DNA of 64,000 bases from Streptomyces dioscori (GCF_003024195.1 NZ_KZ679039.1:474285-538284); one strand, 5' to 3'. Numbered from the stretch's first letter, positions 15,342 through 24,191 are shown. The notes: a model not told the origin generated them from the letters alone. Program-made: numbers and translations.

Positions 15342-17084
15342 CTAGACCCAGGTGTCCAGCCACATCCGCGCCCGCCAGCTGTCGATCGGGATTGCCTGGC
15401 CCGTGTAGATCGGCCAGAAGTAGATGAAGTTCCAGGCGATCAGGAGGATCAGGACGCCTGATGCCGCCGCGCCGATCACTCGGCGGCGTTCCGTGGCGCC
15501 CGGGGGGCCCAGCATCGCGCCGATCATCATCGCCACCGCCAGGCACAGGAAGGGGAGGAAGACGACCGCGTAGAAGAAGAAGATCGTGCGTTCCTGGTAG
15601 AGGAACCACGGGGCGTAGCCCGCCGCGATGCCGCAGGCGATCGCGCCCGCCCGCCAGTCGCGGCGGAAGATCCAGCGCCACAGGATGTACAGGATCGCGA
15701 AGGCCGCGGCCCACCACAGGAGCGGGGTGCCGAGGGCCAGGACCTCGCGGGCGCACTTCTCGCCCGCGTCCGTCGGGCAGCCGTCCTTGCCGGGCAGCGG
15801 CGACTCGTAGAAGTACGAGACCGGGCGGCCCGTGACGATCCAGCTCCATGGGTTCGACTGGTACGTGTGCGGGGAGTGCAGGCCGACATGGAAGTCGTAC
15901 ACCTGGGTCTCGTAGTGCCACAGGCTGCGCCACCAGTCGGGGAACAGCCACGACCAGTCGCTGGTGCGGCCGTCGGCGGTGGCCCAGTTGCGGTAGTAGC
16001 CGCCCTTGCCGTCGGTGGCGGACAGGAACCAGCCCGTCCAGGAGGCGAGGTACGTGGCGATCGCCACCGGGACCGTGGAGAGGAATGCCCAGCCCACGTC
16101 GTGTTTGAGGACCGCCCGGTAGGGGCGGCGGGCGCCTGCCACCCGGCGGGAGCCGACGTCCCACAGGACCGTCATCAGGCCGAACGCGACGAGGATGTAG
16201 AGGCCGTTCCACTTGGTGCCGATGGCCAGGCCGAGCATCAGGCCCGCGAGAAGGCGCCAGGGGCGGCGGCCGAGGCGGGTGGTCGTGGCGGTGTGGGAGT
16301 CCGGGCGTACGACTCCGTCGGCGTCCGGGGGGAGTGCGGCGGCCAGGCGTTCGCGGGTCTTGTCGCGGTCGACGACCAGGCAGCCGAAGGCCGCGAGGAC
16401 GAAGAACATCAGCACCTGGTCGAGCAGCGCGGTGCGGCTCATCACGAAGTGCAGGCCGTCCACCGCCATCAGCGCGCCCGCCAGGCACCCGAGGAACGTC
16501 GAGCGGAACAGGCGGCGGCCGATCCGGCACAGCATCAGCACGGACAGTGTGCCGAGCAGGGCCGTCATGAACCGCCAGCCGAACGGCGTGAACCCGAACA
16601 TCCACTCGCCGAGCCCGATGACGTACTTGCCGACCGGCGGGTGGACCACGTAGGCGGCGTCCGTCGGAATCCTGACGTTCCCGCCGTTCTGCAGGATCAG
16701 GTCGTTGGCGTCCTTGGCCCAGTTGACCTCGAATCCGCGGTGGATGAGCGCCCAGGCGTCCTTGGCGTAGTACGTCTCGTCGAATATCACCGCCTTCGGG
16801 CTGCCCAGGTTCCAGAACCGCATCAGGCCCGCCAGCAGCGTGATGAGCAGCGGGCCGCCCCACGCCGACCAGCGGACGATGCGTGCGGCGGCCTCCTGGC
16901 GGAGCCCGATCGCCGCCCACAGACGTGGGCCGGGCTCGGTGTACGCGGGCACGAGGCGGTCGCGGACGTCGTCTCTGGATCCGGCCGCGTAGCCGAACCT
17001 GCGCAGCCGCTGCTGCCACGACGGCCGCTGCTCTTCGACGCCCTGTCCCTGCCGGGTGTCCGTGGAGGACGCGGTACTTGTCAC
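15342..17084 (-). CDS. pmt: Polyprenyl-phosphate-mannose protein mannosyltransferase (Pmt)
   Basis: The protein has 580 residues from a GTG at 17084; the frame is open further upstream but would overlap the rsmI promoter region. It is a multi-pass GT39 membrane enzyme that transfers mannose from polyprenyl phosphate mannose to secreted proteins. The catalytic acidic pair lies in FDETYYAKDAW, in the first extracytoplasmic loop after RFWNLGSPKAV. HPPVGKYVIGLGEWMFG and the repeated hydrophobic segments to the C-terminus (ILLIAWNFIYFWPIYTGQ) fit the family. In Streptomyces, Pmt glycosylates lipoproteins and serves as part of the phage phiC31 receptor pathway. The last 80 or so bp are duplicated at 13937-14031. 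It is divergent from rsmI. Confidence 0.93.
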   Translation of the reverse strand: MTSTASSTDTRQGQGVEEQRPSWQQRLRRFGYAAGSRDDVRDRLVPAYTEPGPRLWAAIGLRQEAAARIVRWSAWGGPLLITLLAGLMRFWNLGSPKAVIFDETYYAKDAWALIHRGFEVNWAKDANDLILQNGGNVRIPTDAAYVVHPPVGKYVIGLGEWMFGFTPFGWRFMTALLGTLSVLMLCRIGRRLFRSTFLGCLAGALMAVDGLHFVMSRTALLDQVLMFFVLAAFGCLVVDRDKTRERLAAALPPDADGVVRPDSHTATTTRLGRRPWRLLAGLMLGLAIGTKWNGLYILVAFGLMTVLWDVGSRRVAGARRPYRAVLKHDVGWAFLSTVPVAIATYLASWTGWFLSATDGKGGYYRNWATADGRTSDWSWLFPDWWRSLWHYETQVYDFHVGLHSPHTYQSNPWSWIVTGRPVSYFYESPLPGKDGCPTDAGEKCAREVLALGTPLLWWAAAFAILYILWRWIFRRDWRAGAIACGIAAGYAPWFLYQERTIFFFYAVVFLPFLCLAVAMMIGAMLGPPGATERRRVIGAAASGVLILLIAWNFIYFWPIYTGQAIPIDSWRARMWLDTWV

Positions 17085-17146
17085 CGCGCCATCGTAGGGA
17101 ACAGGTCTGTGTGAGTCCCGCGGGCCGCCCCTGCGAGGATGGAACC

Positions 17147-18022
17147 GTGACAGGAACCGGTGGAACCGCGGCAGGAATCCTCGTACTCGCAGGCACGCCC
17201 ATCGGGGACATCGCGGACGCACCGCCCCGGCTCGCGGCGGAGCTGGCGGGCGCCGACGTCATCGCCGCCGAGGACACCCGGCGGCTGCGGCGGCTCACCC
17301 AGGGCCTCGACGTCCAGCCGACCGGACGGGTCGTGTCCTACTTCGAGGGCAACGAATCCGCGCGTACGCCCGAACTGGTCGAGGCGCTGGTCGGCGGCGC
17401 GCGCGTGCTGCTCGTGACCGACGCCGGGATGCCGTCCGTGTCGGACCCCGGCTACCGGCTCGTGGCCGCCGCCGTCGAGAAGGACATCAAGGTCACCGCC
17501 GTGCCCGGCCCGTCCGCCGTGCTCACCGCGCTCGCGCTGTCCGGGCTGCCCGTCGACCGGTTCTGCTTCGAGGGATTCCTGCCGCGCAAGGCCGGCGAAC
17601 GGCTCTCGCGGCTGCGCGAGGTCGAGGACGAGCGGCGCACGCTCGTCTTCTTCGAGGCCCCGCACCGGCTCGACGACACCCTCGCCGCGATGGCCGAGGT
17701 GTTCGGCGCCGAGCGGCGGGCCGCCGTCTGCCGTGAGCTGACCAAGACGTACGAGGAGGTCAAGCGGGGCCCGCTCGGGGACCTCGCCGTCTGGGCCGCG
17801 GAGGGTGTACGCGGCGAGATCACCGTCGTCGTCGAAGGCGCCCCGGAGAGGACCGAGGTGCTCGGCCCCGACGAACTGGTGCGCAGGGTGCGGGTGCGCG
17901 AGGAGGCGGGGGAGCGCCGCAAGGAGGCGATCGCCGCCGTCGCCGCGGACGCGGGCGTGCCCAAGCGGGAGGTCTTCGACGCGGTCGTCGCGGCGAAGAA
18001 CGCCGAGCGCGCGGGCCCCTGA
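17147..18022 (+). CDS. rsmI: 16S rRNA (cytidine1402-2'-O)-methyltransferase
   Basis: The protein has 291 residues from the GTG at 17147, preceded by GAGG nine nt upstream. It is a tetrapyrrole-methylase-fold SAM enzyme. The diagnostic stretches are LVLAGTPIGDI, VIAAEDTRRLRRL, TDAGMPSVSDPGYRLV and VPGPSAVLTALALSGLP, with FFEAPHRLDDTL and ELTKTYEEVKRG further on. RsmI 2'-O-methylates C1402 of 16S rRNA in the decoding centre. It is transcribed divergently from pmt with about 60 bp between the starts. Confidence 0.95.
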   Translation: MTGTGGTAAGILVLAGTPIGDIADAPPRLAAELAGADVIAAEDTRRLRRLTQGLDVQPTGRVVSYFEGNESARTPELVEALVGGARVLLVTDAGMPSVSDPGYRLVAAAVEKDIKVTAVPGPSAVLTALALSGLPVDRFCFEGFLPRKAGERLSRLREVEDERRTLVFFEAPHRLDDTLAAMAEVFGAERRAAVCRELTKTYEEVKRGPLGDLAVWAAEGVRGEITVVVEGAPERTEVLGPDELVRRVRVREEAGERRKEAIAAVAADAGVPKREVFDAVVAAKNAERAGP

Positions 18023-18039
18023 AAGGCCCTCAAAAGACT

Positions 18040-18125
18040 CCCTGGACCACCTCCTGGACCACCTCCTGGACGACCTCCTGGACGACCTTCGGAACGGTCT
18101 CCGGGACGACCTCCTCGATGGCCTT
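18040..18125. repeat. 12-bp imperfect tandem repeats downstream of rsmI
   Basis: Units of the form GACCACCTCCTG / GACGACCTCCTG repeat four to five times head to tail from 18040, then decay into related CTTCGGAACGGTCTCCGG-type copies up to about 18125. In one frame they would encode LDHLLDDLL-like peptide repeats, but no supported gene contains them. They occupy the start of the gene-free interval 18023-18452. Confidence 0.6.
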
Positions 18126-18217
18126 CGGAGCGGCCCTGAACGGCCCTCCGAGCGACCCCCGTCATTGGGCGCGAACGAGCGCGTGACCTGCCGGAAAGAG
18201 GCGGAACAGCCCCGTTG

Positions 18218-18300
18218 AGGGAGCGCGCGGGCCCTCAGGGGAGCGCACGATCTCACAGGGGAGCGCACCGGCCCATGCGCTCGTAAAGGAGCGCCGTCGA
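18218..18300. repeat. Spaced GGGAGCGC repeats
   Basis: CAGGGGAGCGCAC occurs at 18236-18248 and again at 18256-18268, with weaker copies (GAGGGAGCGCG near 18217, AAGGAGCGCC near 18287), giving a spacing of about 20 bp. They lie between rsmI and the zinc-ribbon gene and may be part of its regulatory region. Nothing else is seen in the remaining interval to 18452. Confidence 0.4.
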
Positions 18301-18452
18301 AAGCAAAGCCCCGACCGGGTATCGAGGGCCCTCCGACAAGGAACGGCCAAGACGGCTCCAACACTCGACAGGTCCGGTGCATTCACGTCGGCACAGGCGT
18401 CCACTGGAGGAAGGACAGACCCGTCCTCGTCCAGCGGACAAGAGGAGCCGGC

Positions 18453-18968
18453 ATGAGCGAGATCGCAGGGCAGCCCGGTCGGATCACCGGCGCACCCGCA
18501 CCCGCACGCCGCGTCGACGCCGTCACGGCCACCGACACCGTCCACGAGTCGTATTCGTTCGCCTGCATGCGCTGCGGGCACGGCTGGGAGCAGTCGTACG
18601 AGATCGAGCACCACTTCGACGCCGAGGGAGCCCAGTTCGTGACGTACGTGGCGGACGGCCTGGTCGTGCCGTCGCCGCTGAGCCGGCCGAGCTGTGTGAA
18701 CTGCGACGGGCACATCGTGCGCATCATGCGGGCCGGCCAGGTGTCCTCGGCGCAGAACTCGATGCGCCGCGCGCTGTCGGTACCGCCTATGAAGCGCGCC
18801 ACGGTCTCCGCGGTCTCCCCGGTGCCCGCGGAGGCGGCGCAGTCGCCAGAGGGGGCGCAGCTGCCGGAGGCGACGACTACGGAGCCCAAGGCCGTCCACC
18901 ACTGGCATCTGTCCGACCTGCTGCACCCGTTCCATCACCGCCCGTTCCACCACCGCAAGGCGGGGTGA
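18453..18968 (+). CDS. Zinc-ribbon protein with a histidine-rich tail, function unknown
   Basis: This 171-residue protein has two CxxC knuckles, FACMRCGHGWEQ (about 38-49) and SCVNCDGHIVRI (about 80-91), which together would bind one zinc in a ribbon fold. A disordered alanine/proline/glutamate segment follows. The C-terminus is strikingly histidine-rich: VHHWHLSDLLHPFHHRPFHH. A good ribosome site (AGAGGAG) precedes the ATG. It is a Streptomyces hypothetical protein without a known role. The histidine tail may be an additional metal site. Confidence 0.8.
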   Translation: MSEIAGQPGRITGAPAPARRVDAVTATDTVHESYSFACMRCGHGWEQSYEIEHHFDAEGAQFVTYVADGLVVPSPLSRPSCVNCDGHIVRIMRAGQVSSAQNSMRRALSVPPMKRATVSAVSPVPAEAAQSPEGAQLPEATTTEPKAVHHWHLSDLLHPFHHRPFHHRKAG

Positions 18969-19093
18969 CTCCGGGGCGTACCGGCCTCCCGGCACCCGCC
19001 CGCGGGCGCCGGGTCCACCCCTCACGGACCGCTTCCCCGCGAGGCGGGACCCGGCGTCCCGCTGCCGTGAGACCCCCTTCGTAGGATCGGGGT

Positions 19094-19963
19094 ATGCCTT
19101 CCAACGCCGAAGCCCCGCCCCTGCCGGACCCCCTGCGGGTACCGGTGGCCGACTCGCACACCCATCTCGACATGCAGTCCGGCACGGTCGAGGAGGGTCT
19201 CGCCAAGGCCGCGTCGGTCGGCGTGACGACGGTCGTGCAGGTGGGCTGCGACCTGAAGGGCTCGCGCTGGGCCGCCGAGACGGCCGCCGCGTACGACGCC
19301 GTCCACGCGACCGTCGCCCTCCACCCGAACGAGGCGCCCCGGATCGTGCACGGGGATCCTGGGGGCTGGTCCCGGCAGGGTGCGCGGCAGGGCGGTGGCG
19401 CGGGCGCGCTGGACGAGGCGCTCGCCGAGATCGACCGGCTGGCCGCGCTTCCCCAGGTCAAGGGCGTCGGCGAGACCGGCCTCGACCACTTCCGTACCGG
19501 CCCCGAGGGCGTCGAGGCCCAGGAGCGGTCCTTCCGCGCGCACATCGAGATCGCCAAGCGGCACGGCAAGGCGCTCGTCATCCACGACCGGGACGCCCAC
19601 GCCGACGTGCTGCGCATCCTGAAGGAGGAGGGCGCGCCCGAGCGGACCGTCTTCCACTGCTACTCCGGGGACGCGGAGATGGCGGCGGTCTGCGCCCGCG
19701 CCGGCTACTACATGTCGTTCGCAGGGAACATGACCTTCAAGAACGCGCAGCCGCTGCGCGACGCCCTCGCCGTGGCGCCGCTCGAACTCGTCCTCGTCGA
19801 GACCGACGCGCCCTTCCTGACCCCCGTCCCGTACCGCGGACGGCCCAACGCCCCCTATCTCATTCCGGTCACGGTCCGTGCCATGGCCGCCGTGCGGGGG
19901 CTCGACGAGGACGCGCTGGCGACGGCGCTCTCGACGAACACTGCCCGCGCGTTCGATTACTGA
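19094..19963 (+). CDS. tatD: TatD family metal-dependent hydrolase
   Basis: The protein has 289 residues and an amidohydrolase TIM-barrel. Metal ligands are visible in VADSHTHLDM (HxH), KGVGETGLDHF (glutamate), ALVIHDRDAHADVL, TVFHCYSGD and LVETDAPFLTPVPYRG (aspartate). TatD enzymes are magnesium-dependent 3'-5' exonucleases acting on DNA and RNA ends. A glycine/glutamine-rich insertion (HGDPGGWSRQGARQGGGAG) lies after the first strand pair, where other TatD proteins are shorter. The start codon ATG at 19094 is the first in frame that allows a complete N-terminal strand. Confidence 0.92.
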   Translation: MPSNAEAPPLPDPLRVPVADSHTHLDMQSGTVEEGLAKAASVGVTTVVQVGCDLKGSRWAAETAAAYDAVHATVALHPNEAPRIVHGDPGGWSRQGARQGGGAGALDEALAEIDRLAALPQVKGVGETGLDHFRTGPEGVEAQERSFRAHIEIAKRHGKALVIHDRDAHADVLRILKEEGAPERTVFHCYSGDAEMAAVCARAGYYMSFAGNMTFKNAQPLRDALAVAPLELVLVETDAPFLTPVPYRGRPNAPYLIPVTVRAMAAVRGLDEDALATALSTNTARAFDY

Positions 19964-20142
19964 CCCATAACGGACAGCGGGCTCCCGGGGTCCGGCCCGG
20001 GGCGCTCCGCCACACACTGTGGTCGCGCTGCTTTGGAGAGTGACGAACGCTCCGCTAGGTTCTGTCCGCCCACCCGCCTCCCCTCAACCCGAAGGAGCCC
20101 GCGGGCGTACCTCTCTCCACCGGTCTTCTGGAGCGTGTCGTC

Positions 20143-21636
20143 GTGAGCAGTCCGCAGTACGAGACGTATGGCCCGAACGTGAACCCGGACACGTACCGGC
20201 CCGCGTACGGGCAGGAGCACGAGCCCGCCTACGGGTACGAGCACGCGTACGAGCACGCGTACGAGTACGCATATGAGTACGGGAACAGGCACGGGCCCGT
20301 GTACGCGTACGAGCTGGAGCACGAGCCCGCGTACGGGCACGAGTACGGGCATGGACACGTGCACCCCGGTGAAGCCTGGTTCCCGGACGCGCCGACGCTT
20401 CCGCGACAGGCGGTGCCTCTCGCCCCGACCGCCGAACTGACCACCGAACTGACCGCCGAACTGGCCGACGAACTGTTCAACGGCCCGGCGGCCCGGTCCG
20501 GTGGCCGTGCCGAAGCCCGGCGGGCCGCCCGGCGCCGCAGGAGCGCGGACCGGCCCGACGTACGGAAGCTGCTCCCGCAGGCGCTCGTCGTCGCCTTCCT
20601 CGCGGGCGGCACCTCCGCCTTCGTCGCCGACGACAAGGCGATCGAACTGACCGTCGACGGCCGGCCCCGCACCCTGCACACCTTCGCGGACGACGTGGGC
20701 GAACTCCTCGCCGACGAAGGGGTCGAGGTGGGCGCGCACGACGTGGTGGCCCCCGCCGCCGGGACCGCCCTGACCAGCGGCGCGGAGATCGCCGTGGAGT
20801 ACGGGCGGCCCCTGCGGCTCACCCTGGACGGGCGGTCGAGTCATGCGTGGACCACCGCCCACACCGTGGACGAGGCACTGCGGGAACTCGGGGTGCGTGC
20901 GCAGGGCGCGTACGTGTCGGTGCCACTCACCCGGCGGATCGGGCGGGCGGGGCTCGCGCTCGACGTCCGTACCGAACGCACCGTGACGGTCATGGCGGAC
21001 GGACAGGCGCGGACGGTCCGTACGAACGCGGCGACGGTCGGCGAGACCGTGGCCGAGGCCGGGATCACGCTCCACGGCCAGGACACCACGTCCGTGCCCG
21101 GCGACAGCTTCCCGCGCGACGGGCAGACCGTGACGGTCATGCGGATCACCGGCACGAAGGAGGTCCGTGAGGAGTCGCTGCCCTTCGAGGTACGGCGGAC
21201 CGATGATCCCGGACTGTTCCGGGGCACCGAGGTCGTGGAGCAGGCGGGGCGGCCCGGACTGCGGCGCGTCACGTACGCGCTGCGGACCGTCAACGGCGTC
21301 GAACAGAAGCCGCGGCGGCTGCGGGCCGAGGTCGTGCGGGAGCCGCGGGCGCAGGTGGTGAAGGTGGGGACGAAGCCGCTTCCCACGTCCGTGCAGGGGG
21401 CCGACCGGCTGAACTGGCAGGGGCTCGCGCACTGTGAGTCCGGGGGGCGGCCGGGGGCGGTCGATCCGTCCGGGACGTACGGCGGGCTGTACCAGTTCGA
21501 TACGCGGACCTGGCAGGCGTTGGGTGGGGCGGGGCGTCCGCAGGACGCTTCCGCGGCGGAGCAGACGTTTCGGGCGAAGAAGTTGTATGTGCGGCGGGGG
21601 GCGAGTCCCTGGCCGCACTGTGGGGGGCGGCTGTAG
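20143..21636 (+). CDS. rpfB: Resuscitation-promoting factor, RpfB type
   Basis: The protein has 497 residues from a GTG at 20143. A cytoplasmic N-terminus (1 to about 85) is a tandem array of Y, E, H, A and G (GYEHAYEHAYEYAYEYG), which is unusual for the family. A transmembrane segment follows at about 143-162 (LVVAFLAGGTSAFVA), then three DUF348 ubiquitin-like repeats (IELTVDGRPRTLHTFADD, LRLTLDGRSSHAWTTAHT, VTVMADGQARTVRTNAAT), a G5 domain (EVREESLPFEVRRTDD), and the C-terminal Rpf transglycosylase (LAHCESGGRPGAV; catalytic Glu after the Cys). It cleaves peptidoglycan during spore germination. It stands alone upstream of rsmA, as in S. coelicolor. Confidence 0.95.
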   Translation: MSSPQYETYGPNVNPDTYRPAYGQEHEPAYGYEHAYEHAYEYAYEYGNRHGPVYAYELEHEPAYGHEYGHGHVHPGEAWFPDAPTLPRQAVPLAPTAELTTELTAELADELFNGPAARSGGRAEARRAARRRRSADRPDVRKLLPQALVVAFLAGGTSAFVADDKAIELTVDGRPRTLHTFADDVGELLADEGVEVGAHDVVAPAAGTALTSGAEIAVEYGRPLRLTLDGRSSHAWTTAHTVDEALRELGVRAQGAYVSVPLTRRIGRAGLALDVRTERTVTVMADGQARTVRTNAATVGETVAEAGITLHGQDTTSVPGDSFPRDGQTVTVMRITGTKEVREESLPFEVRRTDDPGLFRGTEVVEQAGRPGLRRVTYALRTVNGVEQKPRRLRAEVVREPRAQVVKVGTKPLPTSVQGADRLNWQGLAHCESGGRPGAVDPSGTYGGLYQFDTRTWQALGGAGRPQDASAAEQTFRAKKLYVRRGASPWPHCGGRL

Positions 21637-21680
21637 GGGTCGTCCCACGGGGCTGCGCCCCGGGCCCCGCGGGATTCGTC

Positions 21681-21990
21681 CGCGGGCCGGTGGGGGCGGG
21701 TCGCGCAGTTCCCCGCGCCCCTGAGGGGCGGGGCTGCGCCCCGGGCCCCGTGGGGGTTTCGTCTGCGGGTCGGTGGGGGCTGGTCGCGCAGTTCCTCGCG
21801 CCCCTGAAGGCGGGGCTTTGCCCCGGTGCTCGGGGTGGGTTTCGTCCGACGGTGCGTCGTGGCTGGTCGCGCCGTTCCCCGCGCCCCTGAGGGGCGGGGC
21901 TGCGCCTCGGGCCCCGTGGGGGTTTCGTCCGCCGGCCGGTGGGGGCTGGTCGCGCCGTTCCCCGCGCCCCTGAAGAAAGGCGGGGGCTGC
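21681..21990. repeat. Four-copy cluster of the GC-rich intergenic repeat
   Basis: Copies of GGTGGGGGCTGGTCGCGCAG followed by TTCCCCGCGCCCCTGA occur at about 21687-21722, 21771-21805, 21860-21889 and 21937-21971, all in the same orientation and about 80 bp apart. Each is followed by a GGGGCGGGGCTGCGCCCC-type hairpin. The rest of the interval 21637-22161 has a further family unit at about 22056-22078 (GTCCGGCGTTTGAGG) that matches the arms of the large inverted repeat at 36.9 kb. No gene is supported here. Confidence 0.75.
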
Positions 21991-22161
21991 GCCCCGCCTT
22001 TCTTCTTTGAGGTCGGCCGCCGCTCTTCTTTGAGGTCGGCCGTCGCAGGGGATGTATTCAGACTGTCCGGCGTTTGAGGGCGAGCGCGTCAGCGTGGCGG
22101 GGGTGTGGGGGCGCAGGCCCCACGGACGGGGGCCGGCCGTGGGCACCCTTACCCTTGGGGC

Positions 22162-23022
22162 GTGACCAGCCCCGCCTCCGACGCCCTCCTGGGCCCCGCC
22201 GACATCCGCGAACTCGCGGCAGCCCTCGGCGTACGGCCCACCAAGCAGCGCGGTCAGAACTTCGTCATCGACGCCAACACCGTGCGGCGCATCGTCCGGA
22301 CCGCCGGCGTCCGTCCCGAGGACGTGGTCGTCGAGGTCGGACCGGGCCTCGGGTCCCTGACCCTGGGCCTCCTGGAGGCGGCCGAGAGGGTCGTCGCCGT
22401 CGAGATCGACGACGCCCTCGCGGGCGCGCTGCCCGCCACGATCGCCGCCCGTATGCCGGAGCGCGCCGAGCGGTTCTCGCTCGTCCACGAGGACGCCATG
22501 CAGGTGTCCGAGCTGCCGGGCCCCGCCCCGACGGCCCTGGTCGCGAACCTCCCGTACAACGTCGCCGTGCCCGTGCTGCTGCACATGCTCGACACCTTCC
22601 CCACCATCGAGCGCACGCTCGTGATGGTGCAGGCGGAGGTCGCCGACCGGCTCGCCGCGCCGCCCGGCTCGAAGGTCTACGGCGTGCCCTCCGTGAAGGC
22701 GAACTGGCACGCCGACGTCAAGCGCGCCGGATCGATCGGCCGTAACGTCTTCTGGCCCGCCCCGAACGTGGACAGCGGCCTCGTCTCGCTGGTCCGCCGC
22801 GCGGAGCCGGTGAAGACGACCGCCACGAAGCGCGAGGTCTTCGCCGTCGTGGACGCCGCCTTCGCCCAGCGCCGCAAGACGCTGCGGGCCGCGCTGGCCG
22901 GCTGGGCCGGTTCGGCGCCCGCCGCCGAGGCCGCGCTGGTCGCCGCGGGGGTCTCGCCGCAGGCACGCGGTGAGTCCCTGACGGTGGAGGAGTTCGCCCG
23001 GATCGCGGAGAACAAGCAGTGA
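22162..23022 (+). CDS. rsmA: 16S rRNA (adenine1518/1519-N6) dimethyltransferase
   Basis: The protein has 286 residues from the GTG at 22162. It is a KsgA/RsmA dimethyltransferase: [19 protein letters not shown] at the N-terminus, SAM-binding [27 protein letters not shown], and the NLPYNV catalytic motif. The C-terminal helical domain includes [12 protein letters not shown]. The enzyme dimethylates two adenosines in helix 45 during 30S maturation. It is followed directly by ispE with a GTGA overlap. Confidence 0.96.
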   Translation: MTSPASDALLGPADIRELAAALGVRPTKQRGQNFVIDANTVRRIVRTAGVRPEDVVVEVGPGLGSLTLGLLEAAERVVAVEIDDALAGALPATIAARMPERAERFSLVHEDAMQVSELPGPAPTALVANLPYNVAVPVLLHMLDTFPTIERTLVMVQAEVADRLAAPPGSKVYGVPSVKANWHADVKRAGSIGRNVFWPAPNVDSGLVSLVRRAEPVKTTATKREVFAVVDAAFAQRRKTLRAALAGWAGSAPAAEAALVAAGVSPQARGESLTVEEFARIAENKQ

Positions 23023-23936
23023 GTGGGGCGGACGGCGTGACGGGGAGCGTGACGGTACGGGTTCCCGCCAAGGTCAATGTCCAGCTGGCCGTGGGCGGCG
23101 CGCGGGCCGACGGGTTCCACGACCTCGCCAACGTGTTTCTCGCCGTCGGGCTGTACGACGAGGTGACGGTGACCCCCGCCGACGCCCTGCGGATCACCTG
23201 CGAGGGGCCCGACGCCTCCCAGGTGCCCCTGGACCGTACGAACCTTGCGGCGCGGGCGGCGGAGAAGCTGGCCGCGCGGTACGGGCGCCGGGCCGATGTG
23301 AACATCCACATCGCGAAGGACATCCCGGTCGCCGGCGGCATGGCGGGCGGCTCCGCCGACGGCGCGGGCGCGCTCGTCGCCTGCGACGCCCTCTGGGGTA
23401 CGGGGGCCTCGCGCGACGAGCTCCTGGAGATCTGCGCGGAGCTCGGCAGCGATGTGCCGTTCAGCCTGGTCGGCGGGGCCGCGCTCGGGACCGGGCGCGG
23501 GGAGAAGCTGCGGGTCCTGCCGGTCGGGGGGAGTTTTCACTGGGTGTTCGCCGTGGCCGACGGGGGGTTGTCGACCCCGGCGGTGTACGGGGAGTTCGAC
23601 CGGCTGAACGAGGGGCTCGTGATGCCTGAGCCGGTGGCCTCCGGGGTGTTGCTCGAAGCGTTGGCCTCCGGGGACGTCCCGGCGCTGGCCGCGGCTGTGT
23701 CCAATGATCTGCAGAGTGCCGCGCTGTCGTTGCGGCCGTCGCTTGCCTCGGCGCTGGCTGTCGGGGTCGAGGGTGGGGCGTTGGCCGCGATCGTGTCGGG
23801 GTCCGGGCCCACGACGGCGTTTCTTGTCGCCGACGCGGAGGCTGGGGCGAAGGTCGTTGACGCGCTGGTGGCGGCGGGGGTCTGTCGCGCCGCGCGTGTG
23901 GCTGTGGGGCCGGTGAGCGGGGCTGTTCCGGTGTGA
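23019..23936 (+). CDS. ispE: 4-diphosphocytidyl-2-C-methyl-D-erythritol kinase
   Basis: The protein has 305 residues. It is a GHMP kinase of the MEP isoprenoid pathway. [20 protein letters not shown] is the N-terminal motif, [20 protein letters not shown] is the ATP-binding glycine-rich loop, [22 protein letters not shown] is the conserved segment III, and [15 protein letters not shown] is the C-terminal motif. The GTG start at 23019 overlaps the rsmA stop (GTGA), indicating translational coupling. IspE phosphorylates CDP-methylerythritol, feeding undecaprenyl phosphate and other isoprenoids. Confidence 0.96.
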   Translation: MSGADGVTGSVTVRVPAKVNVQLAVGGARADGFHDLANVFLAVGLYDEVTVTPADALRITCEGPDASQVPLDRTNLAARAAEKLAARYGRRADVNIHIAKDIPVAGGMAGGSADGAGALVACDALWGTGASRDELLEICAELGSDVPFSLVGGAALGTGRGEKLRVLPVGGSFHWVFAVADGGLSTPAVYGEFDRLNEGLVMPEPVASGVLLEALASGDVPALAAAVSNDLQSAALSLRPSLASALAVGVEGGALAAIVSGSGPTTAFLVADAEAGAKVVDALVAAGVCRAARVAVGPVSGAVPV

Positions 23937-23997
23937 CCTGCGCGGGTGTGGGGCGGGTGCGTGGCGGGTGGGGCGAGTGTGGGGCGGGTGCGGGTCC

Positions 23998-24080
23998 GGT
24001 GGGGGCTGGTCGCGCGGTTCCCCGCGCCCCTGAGGGCAAAAGACTGCGCCGTTCCCCGCGCCCCTGGGGCTGCGCCCCTG
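23998..24080. repeat. Two copies of the GC-rich intergenic repeat downstream of ispE
   Basis: GGGGGCTGGTCGCGCGGTTC with CCCGCGCCCCTGA lies at 23999-24032, and a shorter copy, GCCGTTCCCCGCGCCCCTGG, at about 24047-24066, with a GGGGCTGCGCCCCTG hairpin after it. They separate ispE from the ABC-F gene. Confidence 0.65.
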
Positions 24081-24191
24081 AAAGACCCGCCCCCTGAGCG
24101 TTCCCGTCCACCCTTTCTGGGCGTCCGGAAGGATCATCCTTGTGGGCGACTACCCTGGAAGGTCGATCGATCCCCCCTTGTCAGGAGTGCG

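Noticed and set aside
15049..15345. A 98-codon plus-strand frame in the pmt-flanked island
   Set aside because: It crosses the pmt terminator hairpin, lacks a ribosome site and has no recognisable sequence pattern.
17805..18218. Coding of LDHLLDDLL-type peptide repeats by the 12-bp tandem array
   Set aside because: The frame begins inside rsmI in another phase and has no start signal. The peptide repeat is a by-product of the DNA repeat.
19964..20142. ydaO-type (c-di-AMP) riboswitch in the rpfB leader
   Set aside because: Some Streptomyces rpf genes have one, but the short leader here shows none of the conserved ydaO blocks that I could identify by eye.
19957..22710. A 917-codon open frame on the minus strand across rpfB and rsmA
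   Set aside because: It is antisense to well-supported genes, has arginine/glycine/proline-rich low-complexity translation and no recognisable domain. Long antisense frames are expected at this GC content.
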